This document shows positions 10,973-21,459 of a stretch of DNA of 64,000 nucleotides, one piece after another. The DNA is taken from contig NC_085920.1 of assembly GCF_035222485.1 (NCBI RefSeq), positions 6,076,001 to 6,140,000 on the forward strand. Reading direction: 5' to 3'. Origin of the DNA: Podospora pseudoanserina. Its lineage: Eukaryota > Ascomycota > Sordariomycetes > Sordariales > Podosporaceae. The notes under the pieces were generated by a model, which was given only the letters and a program-made list of their open reading frames with translations, did no database searches and had not been told where the DNA came from. Made by a program: the position numbers and the translations under genes. The first letter of the stretch is position 1, and every line of letters begins with the position of its first letter.

Positions 10973-11803
10973 ATGTCCTCCTCCCTCATTCCTAACAACC
11001 CCGACGAGGTAATGGTCATCCGCGACCTCACCCCCAACGTCGCCATCTTTTCTGTACCCTTCTCCCGTTTTGGTAAAATCCCCATCGGCGGCCGCGGCAC
11101 CGCTGTCCGCCTCACCTCTGGCTCCATCGCAGTCTTCTCCCCCGTCGCGCTGACGGAAGCCACCAAAGCCAAGATCGCTTCCTGGGGAGGTCAAGTCAAG
11201 TACCTGGTCGCGACGGACATTGAACACCACATCTTCCTCTCGGAATGGAAAAAAGCCTACCCCGCGGCGAAATTAATCGGCCCAGAAGGTCTCCCCGAAA
11301 AGCGCCTCAAGGTGAAGAACGACCCTAAAATCGGCCACGAACCGTTTGATGTTGTCATTGGCAAAAACACACCCAGGCCGTACTCGGTAGATGCCGAGTT
11401 CGACAAAGACTTCGAGGTGGAGTATATCGCCTCCCACCCCAACAAGGAGGTGGTGTTTTTGTATAAACCGGACAAGGTGCTCATCGAGGCGGATTTGTTG
11501 TTTAATTTGCCTGCGACGGAGCAGTACTCCAAGGTACCGGAGGAGAAGAAGCCGAAGCCGGGATTGTTGGGGGGGTGGTTTATGGGGATGAACAGTACGG
11601 AGGGAGAGGCGAAGGGGATGAAGAGGTTTTTGTGGTGGGTTGTGAGCAGGGCGGATAGGGAGGGGTTCAATGAGATTGTGGGGAGGATGTATAGGGATTG
11701 GGATTTTGAGGTGATTGTGCCCTGTCATGGGGAGGTTATTGAAAAGGGGGCGAAGGAGGTCTGGGGGAGGGTGTTTGAGTGGCATTTGGAGGGGAAGAAG
11801 TGA
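10973..11803 (+). CDS. DUF4336 protein with metallo-beta-lactamase-like fold, 276 aa
   Basis: The protein belongs to the DUF4336 family, whose members resemble the metallo-beta-lactamase fold and have no established substrate. Visible family blocks are MVIRDLTPNVAIFSVPFSR, GGRGTAVRLTSGSIAVFSP, VKYLVATDIEHHIFLSEW, AAKLIGPEGLPEKR, EVVFLYKPDKVLIEADLLFN and VIVPCHGEVIE. His and Asp residues in DIEHH, EADL and PCHGE are the natural metal-ligand candidates. The start at 10973 (MSSSLIPNNP) is chosen because it gives the family's usual length. An upstream ATG at 10586 would add a basic extension, either across or after splicing of an 84-nt intron. Codon use shifts from C-ending to G/T-ending third positions along the gene, as in PRP38 and the MFS gene here. 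The cellular role is unknown. Confidence 0.85.
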   Translation: MSSSLIPNNPDEVMVIRDLTPNVAIFSVPFSRFGKIPIGGRGTAVRLTSGSIAVFSPVALTEATKAKIASWGGQVKYLVATDIEHHIFLSEWKKAYPAAKLIGPEGLPEKRLKVKNDPKIGHEPFDVVIGKNTPRPYSVDAEFDKDFEVEYIASHPNKEVVFLYKPDKVLIEADLLFNLPATEQYSKVPEEKKPKPGLLGGWFMGMNSTEGEAKGMKRFLWWVVSRADREGFNEIVGRMYRDWDFEVIVPCHGEVIEKGAKEVWGRVFEWHLEGKK

Positions 11804-12541
11804 GTGCTTTTCTTGCTGTCTTTTGGTAAATAGTGGTTGTTAATATGGAGGGGTTTTTCTTTGCAGGGGGTCATGTTTGTAAGATAGGTGGCTAATGGCC
11901 GTGATTAGGAAGAGCCTTTTGTGTTTTTGATGGGATAATGGGCGATTGATTGTTTGTTAACACACCTGGAATTGGGCATTTAATGGGAATGCTGTGTGGT
12001 TGCGAAACCTCGACATTGGGCAAGTGTGACAATCCGTCTTTGAGGATATGTTGGCTAGTGAGTTGATCGTCTGAGACATTGATGCAGGTACCGTCATCTT
12101 GCCACTCGGGTGTTGTACCCGGACTGGTGACATATCAGATCTCAAAAATACAGCGGCAACTAAAGCATCATTGACAGGCTTGGGCTTACCAGGCTACGAA
12201 AAAGGGTTGGCTGATGTCAGGCTTGGTTCTCACGGTTCTGTCCTTGTTGTGGACTTTCTGGATCACTGTTGCAGTTGTTGTGACAACCTGGCCCATCTGC
12301 AGTCTCGCAGTTACTACAGTTTTTGCTGTTGGGCCTAGGGTGGTCCTTATCCATATTGCCGTCGTCCTGGCGATGGCCAGCCCTGCCCCTGACCAGGGCA
12401 CCCGCTTCTCCGGTTGTCCTGCCGGTCCTGCAGCCAGGACCGGTGTTGGCATTGCTACTGCCACCCTTGCTGCCGTCGCCGCGGCAACTCGCCGTTCCTG
12501 GGTTACGCAACCCAATTCTAGCTCCGTAGTCTCCATCACAT
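11804..12541. other. 3' flank and orphan-frame region
   Basis: The first ~150 bp are the probable DUF4336 3' UTR. From 12186 to 12567, overlapping open frames exist on both strands (plus: 117 aa, Ala/Val/Thr-rich; minus: 131 aa, Gly/Asn/Arg-rich with several Cys). Neither shows a family signature. The sequence is compositionally biased in triplets, which keeps several frames open at once, so no CDS is called. Confidence 0.5.
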
Positions 12542-12632
12542 CTAGTCAACCCGGAACTTCTAGTTAACACGGCATTTCTGGTCAACCCGATATATCTAGT
12601 CAACCCCAACACTTGTAGTTAACCTTGCACTT
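12542..12632. repeat. 18-bp degenerate tandem repeat, about five copies
   Basis: Units begin CTAGTCAACCCG, CTAGTTAACACG, CTGGTCAACCCG, CTAGTCAACCCC and GTAGTTAACCTT, spaced 18-19 bp. On the minus strand the repeat reads as a hexapeptide with core LTR (GLTRYI, GLTRNA, VLTRSS). This is the start of the 131-residue orphan frame at 12217-12612. The copies marking the island's left edge differ from each other at several sites, so the array is old or mutating quickly. Confidence 0.7.
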
Positions 12633-13129
12633 GTAATTGTACGACCCTAGCTATTCGGAGTCTTCTAAAGACCACAACACAACAGAACCTCTACAGTTAT
12701 TATACATATCGACGCCTTGGACTGCAGACTCGCTTGCCATGTCTTTTAATAAAACCAGACGGAACTGGAAGTAAAGTAGAGTTACTCACTGCTACTTCCC
12801 TTGAAGCTCGGGGCATATCTTATATCAAACACTACTAGCTTATGATATGGTTGATAGAAGTTGAACACACATCCTCTTGGAACCATGGGACTAAGATACA
12901 AGGTCTTTCCGTTAAGTCTTGGTTAATTCTGTCTTTGTTAGAGTACTTAACTATGAAGTCTCTAAATCGGATCAACGCCTTCTCTCAACATCCCTGATCT
13001 AAGGTAGACGAGAAGTTAGAGCAAATAAGGCCCTTGTTAGTATTCATTTACACAGCTCTAGCTCCGCTCTACAGATTCTTCCCGATTCATTAGCATTATA
13101 GTTATTCTATTAACTAGCATCGTGTATTT
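12633..13129. other. AT-rich non-coding stretch
   Basis: Markedly more A/T than the gene regions. No open frame of note and no recognisable gene remnants. Confidence 0.5.
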
Positions 13130-14290
13130 TTTTTCCATCAGCTCATCAATAAATGTCTCTATAGTCTACAGACAAGAATAAAGCTCAGCAGTGCTCACAA
13201 GTGTGAAAGGTACCAACTTGATGGTGTTTGCTAATGCAAAAAGAACTGAAAGCAGCGTTCACACATAATGTCTTCGTGAGAGTAAGATAGGGGATTCTTT
13301 GAAGAATATTGTATGTTGAGAGGGCTGTTGTCCTGGGGGGTTCATGAGCATTTGATTGGGTTTCTTTCCGGATTTTCTTCCTACAATGTCTTCTCCCCTT
13401 GTGGAGTGGGATTGATGGGGAACGTTCTCTGAAGTTGATGGGTTTATTGAGACGTTGGCGACACGAGTAAGGGGTTGATTGATAATAGGACTTAAGCCGA
13501 TGGCACCAAAATTATAAGGTCAGCAGTGCTCACGAGGATAAAATCCAGCATCCACCCGCATTCAGACATCAATATAGCATGTATTTATCAATATTAGTGG
13601 CAGGTGCAATGGGCCTACAGTTCATGCTTTAAATTTGGAGTTCCTGGTGGCAGCTCATAGCTCATAGAAAACAACCAAGATTTCCCCTTTAATTTGATGA
13701 TTTGCTGCTACATACCTTGCGACATGAATCCATCCAACTGACCTGCAATATAGTCCGGGAGCATGGACACATATATGTCTTTATTGTTTCTGACAAAAGT
13801 GTTTATCAGCATTTGCACATACCTAAAATTAAACCTCAACAGCGCTTACAAACAAATATCTTTATCGTTTAAAATCAAAAAAAATGAAACTCAGCAGCAC
13901 TCACACACAAATATCTTCATCGTTTATAAACGAAAAAAAATGAAATTTAGCAGTGCTCACAAGTGCAAAATGCATAATCCAGGAGTGCTTACACATAAAT
14001 GAATGTTTTAAATCGTTTAAAGGCAAAGAACAAAATACTACTCACCAGCACTCACACACAAACATCTTCTCCGTCTACAACCAACAAAATAAAACTTAGC
14101 AGCGCTCACAAGTGTAAAGTTTAGAATCCAGCAGCGTTTACATATGATGTCTCGATCGTTTGAAAACGAATAATAGCGCTCACAAGTGCAAAACGCATGT
14201 TTAGGCAGCGTTTACAAATGATGTCTTAGTCGTTTAAAAACGCAAAAACAAAAACTCAGCAGCTTTCACAAACGATCTCTCATGATAAAG
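13130..14290. repeat. Interspersed two-motif repeat array with a palindromic core
   Basis: Two diverged motifs recur. Motif A (about 33 bp) has core AGCAGYGCTCACAAGTG and is seen near 13187, 13522, 13949, 14098 and 14175. Motif B (about 45-50 bp) starts CAGCAGCGTTTACA and ends in TCGTTTAAAAACG. It is seen near 13250, 13839, 13891, 13981, 14047, 14129 and 14205. The B ends carry a self-complementary core: CGTTTATAAACG at 13920-13931 is a perfect 12-bp palindrome, and CGTTTGAAAACG (14157) and CGTTTAAAAACG (14231) are near-perfect. A and B often alternate, giving a period near 77-80 bp at the right end. The array is AT-rich and free of long frames. No gene is visible. Confidence 0.75.
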
Positions 14291-15178
14291 CTTGGATGAC
14301 GATTGTTCAAACATATTTACCTTTAAAAAATCTATGCAAATTCCATGTAGACTTCAGGCAAAAGACTTCAAATGCAGCATTTTTGACCAGTTTGGGGGAG
14401 GCGGGGAGGTAATGTAGGGCTTTGCAGGGCTGTGTGAGACCCCTTTTGGCCCCCATGTCAAGCAGGCAAAACTCCATTTTGGTCGACTCTTACAGCCTCA
14501 GTTGTGAACATGGCGTGTTTGAAGCTTGGTATTGAGGTTTTTGGGCGTTGAACTGAGGTGGAAGGGCTGTATTTCTGACTGTGTGCAATGTTTTAATAGC
14601 CTCGAAGAGGTCTACCATATGGGATTTGAGGCTCGGGCAATGCATCATCCCACACAAGAAGGCCTCAAAAGCCACTAAAATATGGATTTCTATGCATTAA
14701 TATGCAACGTTATGTTGTTGAAGGACATCCAACTACCTCTTTCTAGCCTCCCCTAAAGCGGAGAGAACAGATTTCTGTGACGTTTTCAGACCTCGGTTGT
14801 GGAAATCCTTGGATTTGATGCCTACAATCGACAATAACGCCCACAGCCAAGGATCACAGGTCTCAAACGTAGGACTGGACGTCCAAATAGCTACATCAAG
14901 TCACAAAAAGACCTCAAAAAGTCATAGATAAATGTCCACATGTATTTGAATGTCTACAACGCTATGAATTCCCTCCCCCCCAAAACTCCTCGCCATTTAC
15001 CCCCTATAAAAACAAAAGCAACATGTCCACAAATATTGCGCCCAAATCGACGTGCAAATTACCCCCTAAGATCTCCACGATATCCTCCGAGGCCTCAGAA
15101 TGAAACTATTATGCATGGGAAAAACGAAAATTGCACGAGAAAGCCCAAAAAAAAAGGCGACAACAACTTGGAAACGGC
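14291..15178. repeat. Diverged ~290-bp direct duplication in AT-rich DNA
   Basis: Unit 1 (about 14450-14715) and unit 2 (about 14745-14970) share ordered blocks. TACAGCCTCAGTTGTGAACA at 14490 matches TCAGACCTCGGTTGTGGAAA at 14787. GCCTCAAAAGCCACTAAAATA at 14663 (first 20 bases compared) matches GACCTCAAAAAGTCATAGAT at 14909. ATATGCAACGTTATG matches GTCTACAACGCTATG. The copies are badly diverged. The remainder to 15178 is the probable 3' UTR of the dioxygenase gene. Open frames here are short and unsupported. Confidence 0.5.
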
Positions 15179-18100
15179 TCAGAAGCCGTCGTACTCGAAA
15201 GCCGCGGCGTATTCGGGGATGGTGCCCTTCATAAGGGCGTCATCTCTGTCCGCCTGAAGCTCCATCTTCTCCGGGTCGATGAAACGGGCGGTCAGAGCGA
15301 ACCGTCGCTTTCCCTCGGGGGTGACGGCGTGCTGCAAGGCTGAGTGTTAGAGATAGGTACACAAGTTGCGGTCAGGGAAGGAAGAGCGCACCTCATACAG
15401 CTTCTGGATGGTGCACCCAGCCATCACCATCATATCACCGTGCTTCATCTCCACCTCCAGAATATCCTTGTGGTTTTTCTTCCCACCGGTTTTGGTGAAA
15501 CCATTGGTTCCGAAACCCTTGTTTCGCTTGGGGCGAAACCTCATCGTGCACGGCGACCCAAGTGATAGAGCGGCGACAACAGGGCCAAGCTCCTTTTCAC
15601 CATCATCATGATACTGTGCAATGATAGGTTAGTACACTACAGTAAAGTCGCCAGCAACGATAACATACATTAATCTTATCATCCTCCATATAGCCCAGGG
15701 CGAGCAGCTCATTGAAGCTTTGGCTATGAGCGTCAAGCTTGGTGATGGAATCATCACCAACCTCATGATCAGCCGGGAAGTTTGCCGTGGCAGAAGACAC
15801 GGCAACATTCTTGGCCCAGTTAAGACGCTTGAGAGCCTTGAGAATGGCAGCGGGGGCCTCGGCGAAGCCCTTGGACTGTACCGAGACTCCAAACTTGTAG
15901 CGGGCACCCTTGGAAATCATTGTGAGTTTGATACCCAACAATCTGACATAAGTGTTGGACTTACAAAGTTTTGCTGGAAGTGGCGGGTCAAACCTTCAAG
16001 CTTGTCTGGAAGAGGATCAGTATGATCTCCCTACTGGAAACGACATGGAATGAGTATGACTTACGACCAGCGACGGCAGCGGGGTTCCTCTTCAAACCAA
16101 TATCCTCCACCTCCAAAGACCTGAATAGCTCATCTGGGCCACCAGGCCTGGCATTGATGACCTCATTCGACTGAAAAATTGTGAAGGAGCCAATAATACG
16201 TTCCTGGGCGTCGGTCAGGAAGAACTGACGAACGTTATAGTCTCCAAGGCCCATAACAGATGATCGAATGGCATATTTCTCAAGCCAGATGGTGGTGAGG
16301 GCATCGTTGGCTTGATGGCGTGATCTTCTGGACGCCATCTGCTTTGTGAAGGCCTCAACCTCAGCCTCAAGCTCTGCCTGAGGGAATGGAGTCATGGGGG
16401 CTGCCTTCTTGAACCCGCACCCTGGGATCTCGCACTGCAGCCAGTTCCAGTACCGACGTCTGCAGGCATGATGGCACTGGGGGCAGACAAACCCTCCACG
16501 AAGACCCAGCTCTGTGCCGTGGTGCTGAGAATTGACGGCGGGCAACTCGGGCATGAGCGAGGGAATGGTTCCCGTGAAAGGCTGGCGCTCGTCAAGAAAG
16601 GCTTGGCTGTAGGCCAGAGCATCGAGGTCGACCAGTTGGCCGGGCAACATCCGATAGTACATGTTGCAGCCGTATTGGAGGCAGAACCATCCAATGGTAA
16701 AAATTTGTTTACTCTCCTGGTGACAGGAAGAGCAAACTCTCATGGGACAAGTGACCGGAGTTACGATCTCCTCCTGCCCAGCAGGAATCCACCAAGACGG
16801 CGTGAAGGGGTTGGCTTTTTCGAACCGAATACGCCAGACTGAAAAGATCCTCTGAGTCTCAGGGTTTCTCAGAATTTCTTTCCACATGTATGTGATGTGG
16901 AACCAGTCGAGAACAGCGTAAGGGGCAGGCGGCTGGCAAGGGTAAAGCGGATGATTCTCACCTTCAAAGTGGGTTAGCATGCTCTGGTTCATGGAAAACC
17001 TGAATTTCACTCACCCGCAATGATAGCAATCAAAGTACGTTGCTCGTAAGCGTTCTTGATGGATCGAACGTTGGTGGCGTTGTCATCGGCGTCGCGACCA
17101 CGAACCATTACGCTTCCTTCTCTCACTCGGCCACCCCCACTGTACCTAAGTTAGCAACCATAGTAAACACTACAAGGGACTACGGACCCAAAGAAGGTGG
17201 ATGAGGATGAGAGTACTTACACAGTCGAAATGACAACGCTTTGGTCGAAGACATCGCCCTTTTCGACCTCCAAGTCAATCAGAAATCCCTTGGCAAGCAG
17301 ACCGATGTTGTAGAGACTGCTCTTGTAGGACTTGTAGTAAGGGAGGGCCTCGCATAACCCCCCGCGGAACCTCGAGTGAATTGGAGGCGGGCCACGAGGG
17401 GCAGGCCTGGCAACAGGGACACGAGGGGCGAGCTTGACAACAGGGGCAGTCTCTTCATCCTTGTCGGCGACAGGCGCGATAGCCAGGTCAATCTTGATGT
17501 TGGCGGCCTGGGGGATGATGTCGTCAATGTATGGGTACTGAGCCACGTCCAAGATAGGACTGTAAGGGTCAATCGCGGGTAGGCCGACCACGGGAGAGCC
17601 CACCGCAGGACGACTGGCGACAAATGGGTAGACACTCGAGTCCCAAATTGGGATCTGAGAAGCCAGAGCACCACTGTTGTGGTTGTAAAAAGACAGCGGC
17701 TGTCCGGCCTGATGGGCGAGCTCGGGATGGACGAAAGGGTCGACCATCGGAGGGTTAACCAATGGAGAGTTGGCCGTGAGAAGGTTGACCACGGGCGGGA
17801 TAGCGACAAAGGGGTAGGCGGCGGGATGATAGCTTTGGGTGTGAGGGTTGTACCAGTTCTGGTCAAACACCGGTTCATTCATAAAAAATTGCTGGTGGGC
17901 CAAGAAGGGGTCGACGGCACCATGGTGAGTTGCGGCTTGATGGTTAACGATGGCCCTCAGGTTAAACATGATCTTTTCAACGTAGTATTCCGAGGGCACA
18001 TTGGCCAGCTGCATGTCCATTACGTCTGCTTGCATGTGGAACGGAATGACGGACTTGGCCTCGTGGTTTTCGGCTGCAGCTGGGTAGAGAGGCACGTTTT

Positions 18101-18593
18101 CGCGCCCCAGGTTGGGGTCAATGTTATTCTCGACATTGGCGCCACACTCGGCATTGACGAGAAAGTCAGCGTTCATGCCATTCCTGACGACAATCTCATG
18201 CTCGACGTCAACTTCGTGTTCGGCATCAATTCCGTGCTCGGCATCGATGTCAGTCTCAGCCTCGTCATCGACATCCTTGGAGTGAATCTCAGAAAATTCC
18301 CGAGTCCGCAAGCGCTTGCTGATAGATTTGGTAACCGCACGCGAATCCTCAAACTCGGGAGTGTCTTCCCGGGACCGCTTGTTGGCCCGCGGGAAGTCGT
18401 CAAAGGCACCAAACCCCTGAATAATGCTCGTCAACTTCTCTGTGGCTCGCAAGGCAGCCTGGCGCTTGGGCCTGCCAGAGACAGGCATGACAGGAGACGA
18501 GGGAGCTGAGCTCAGGGGCGAGGAGACGCCGGAAAAGACACCGCCAGCCTCAACGGAGCTTGTGCCGGTCACCTCGGTGGTCATGTCAGACAT
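15179..18593 (-). CDS. SRA-like / zinc-ribbon / AlkB-type 2OG-Fe(II) dioxygenase fusion, 1018 aa
   Basis: Seven exons on the minus strand: 18593-17221, 17145-17015, 16961-16065, 16005-15965, 15908-15669, 15613-15392 and 15331-15179. The six introns are 46-76 nt, mostly with GTRAGT donors; the joins give exactly 1019 codons. Residues 1-~420 are low-complexity with an acidic segment and Pro/Val-rich repeats. Residues ~425-560 resemble an SRA (SAD) base-recognition domain: YSGGGR, then a SIKNAYEQRTLIAIIAGEN block, then YAVLDWFHITYMW and FSVWRIRFEK...PSWW. Residues 573-700 hold two Cys clusters (C573, C578, CSSC, then CPQC with HHAC and CEIPGC) suited to zinc. The C-terminal ~200 residues are AlkB-like: iron ligands His896-x-Asp898 in YHDDGE and His969 in EHAVTP, with R978/R984 in RFALTAR for 2-oxoglutarate. 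The expected activity is oxidative removal of alkyl groups from nucleic-acid bases. SRA similarity is by eye and is inference; the AlkB call is strong. Confidence 0.85.
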
Positions 18594-21459
18594 CGCTGTC
18601 AGATGTGTGCAAGTCAGCTCTGCGAGGTCAGCGAAGTAGGTAATTGGGCTGGATGGAGGTTAGTATATAGACTCGAACCAAAAAGGGGAGCCAATGAGAG
18701 GAAATTCAGGTGCTCGCAGGCATCGCGATGAACCAAAAAAACACTCTTCGTTGACGTCCCCAATGTGAAAAGAAGAACCAAGACTTGCCTTGTGAGCCCT
18801 ATCACGGGTTAAGAATAGGGAATAAGACTGATTGCTGGGCAGTCGGGGCTTGATGGCTGTTTGTTTCTTGCTTCTGCTGGCTCTTGTCAAAACAGACTCT
18901 GAACAGTACCAATCATTTGGCAAAAGCAGAAAAAAAAAACTGAGACTTTCGCAAGATTTTGAACCGCTCCACGCAGGGAGAAAATCCTGAGTTGTCATGT
19001 AGTTGCTCTGCCCATCTCTGGCCATTTCTCATTGGCTGAGGTCTTTGAGATGATATTGGGATGGTATAGAAGGTGGAATGAGGAGTTTTCTCGAAGCAAA
19101 ATGACTTACCGCAAGGTCCGATTGGGCTGGGAGGATCTGGGGGACTGTAAGGTTGCGCCGTGTTAGCCGCCAAGATCAACTGTGGCTTAAATACTGTTGT
19201 GCAGAGAGTACCATTCACAGAAGTCAAAATGAACCGTCGAAGACATTTTGAATTCACGATTCTTTGTGACGACGCGCGCGATAATCGTGGAGGAGTGTAG
19301 GGGAATTCAACTTACTCGACATTCACGAACGGTGCTCGCAAGCGAGCAGGCGGAGGTGGGAGGGTACGGTGGTGTTTAGGAGAAGAAGTAGAAAGGGAAA
19401 GGAAAAGGAATCAAATGGGTTGGGGAGGGTAGAGGAGCAGGGAGGTGGTCCAGGCCCCAGGTCCCAGGCACCACTCGTGCCTTCCGTCTTCACTAGCAGA
19501 TAACAATGAAGAAAAACTCTTCGAGCCTCGTGGATAGCTGTGGGAGGTGGAAGGGAAGGAGGATGGACTCTGGTACCATGTAGACTAAGGGCTGGGGCCT
19601 GGCTATCTATCCTATGGACGGCTGAGGCAAGGTTTGCTCTTGCTATTCGTCCCATCCTGAGCATTACAGGACAGCAAATCTCTTCAGCAGATATGTCTAT
19701 CTCGGACGCGTCTTAGAGACTGAGAAGATTAGACGAGATGATACTGGTGCTGTGATGTGTTGTTTGAAAGTGAATAATAATGACGAAGGTTGCTTGTAAA
19801 TATATTGGTTTAGCTGATCTCTGTTTGATTACTTTGAACATATTGAGTCAGTTTCCTCATCAATCACCCCCCAAAGTGTCTCCAGGCCAAGTACTCCTGC
19901 GTCCTCTTTGATAGTCTTGAGTCTATGGAGACACGCAAGAAGTCGAGCATAGGATCACCCGTCCTCTACGCGCAGGGAAAGAGGTGGGTTCTTCCCAAGG
20001 TATTTGAATTGTGTGCACTGTGCCATGATCGCCGACAAAGGACCGACCCCTTCCCTTGAACAGGGAGCAAGAGCGACTGGGCTCAGCGGCACCGAATTAC
20101 GTCATTCCGCTCTTTACTTCGCCAGGCAGCCACGAATTGCAATGCGCTTTTGAAAATCGAGTCAAGTCCCAGAATCATTCATGTATATCTATATTATTGT
20201 CTCTTTTCAGCTAGGTGCTGTGAGAAGACAAAAGATAATGAAGGGAGTATGCGAGAGGAACGGACTGCCTACATTGTAGGTGTTGTCTGCTCTGTGAGAC
20301 ATGACCAGAGCGGAGTTTCAGGCACATGGAAGCCTCGTGTGAGAGGAGTCGTCTGAAACCGTAGCCCTGTAGGACTTGAGGCTCTGCGGGAGATCGAAAC
20401 CAAGCTTTTTCATATCTTGGATCATCCGATGTGGAAGGAGAGATGGAGCCCTGCTACCAACTCACCTCATATGTGAAGTTTGCCCTCTTGGTGAGAGCAT
20501 ACCAACAACTCACTTGTTATCTTCTTTCAAAACGGTAGAGCTTGAGAATCGGCCCAGTTCCCACCAGCTCAACTCTCTACCTGGTTTTAAACCCAATCAG
20601 AGAACCACAATAGTCATGGAGAGGTGACGAGGGTGGGCAATTGTTTGTGAATTGTACCTGCCTGGCAAGTTTTTTTCCCCAAACAAAGCGGCGATGACGT
20701 ATGTTGAGAGAAATTAGGATTACGGCGACGGAAGGAACGGACTGAGGTGGCACCATTGGGGCATCTTGTGGATTCGAACACGTAAATTGGCCATCTCACT
20801 CCCACATAGTTTTGTATGTAATTCTGAATTGCCCAATAACAAACCTATTGTTCCTGAAAACGTCATCCAAGTGCCACAGAACACCGGCAATGACTCGATG
20901 TTAGCCAAATGCCTTCCGAAAGACCTGATAACCGAGGGGAGACCGGAAGTTGAGCAGTTGGTGGAACTGGCTCGTGCATGTCTCGCGGTCAGCTACCCCG
21001 CATGTCAAACAGCGCTAGAAGGGGGGTTTACCGAGGAGCTTGGGGCAAATGCGGGGGAGACTGCGGGGAAGCCTTGCAAGCGAGCAAGCGTTGGTGGGAA
21101 TGGAAGCGCCAAGTCCTCAATCATGGGGAAAGTGGGCCAGAAACGGGATCGTGAACGGTTCGGGAACCCTTGTCAACTGTGTCCAAGACGGTGTAGAAGG
21201 GATCGAGGATGGCTGGGTCGTCGCCTTGTCTCAGCATTCGCATGTTATCACAGCATTGCGTGCTGTCAAAAACCCCCTCTCCTTTTCTTTTACCTCACCG
21301 ACTGTGCTACGCTGAAAACCGGTTTCGTTGACGCCGAGTGGTTGAGACAGCACCACTGATCAAACACTGTTGTATCAAGAACAACATTCCCAGCCAACAG
21401 GTTCGGCTGTGCCAGTTTAACAACTAAACACACTACAACCGTGACAAAACTGCGTCAAG
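18594..21459. promoter_or_regulatory. Divergent upstream region of the dioxygenase and acyl-CoA ligase genes
   Basis: 2.9 kb between two divergent genes with no supported CDS. Two CCGAGG hexamers (reverse of CCTCGG) lie at 20932-20937 and 21031-21036, about 0.5 and 0.4 kb before the acyl-CoA ligase start. CCTCGG is the known core site of the FarA/FarB fatty-acid regulators of filamentous ascomycetes. Two hits in this length could be chance. Long frames at 20766-21359 (+) and 18660-19664 (-) lack signatures and were left out. Confidence 0.4.

Noticed and set aside
10757-11230. 157-codon minus frame
   Set aside because: Antisense to the DUF4336 gene; composition is a mirror of the coding strand.
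18660-19664. Minus-strand frames upstream of the SRA-like/AlkB gene as possible extra 5' exons
   Set aside because: The ATG at 18593 already gives a complete model and no convincing donor/acceptor pair links these frames to it. Leader introns remain possible.
20766-21359. 197-codon plus frame upstream of the acyl-CoA ligase
   Set aside because: Starts at random context, has scattered Cys/Arg without pattern and overlaps the likely promoter of the ligase.
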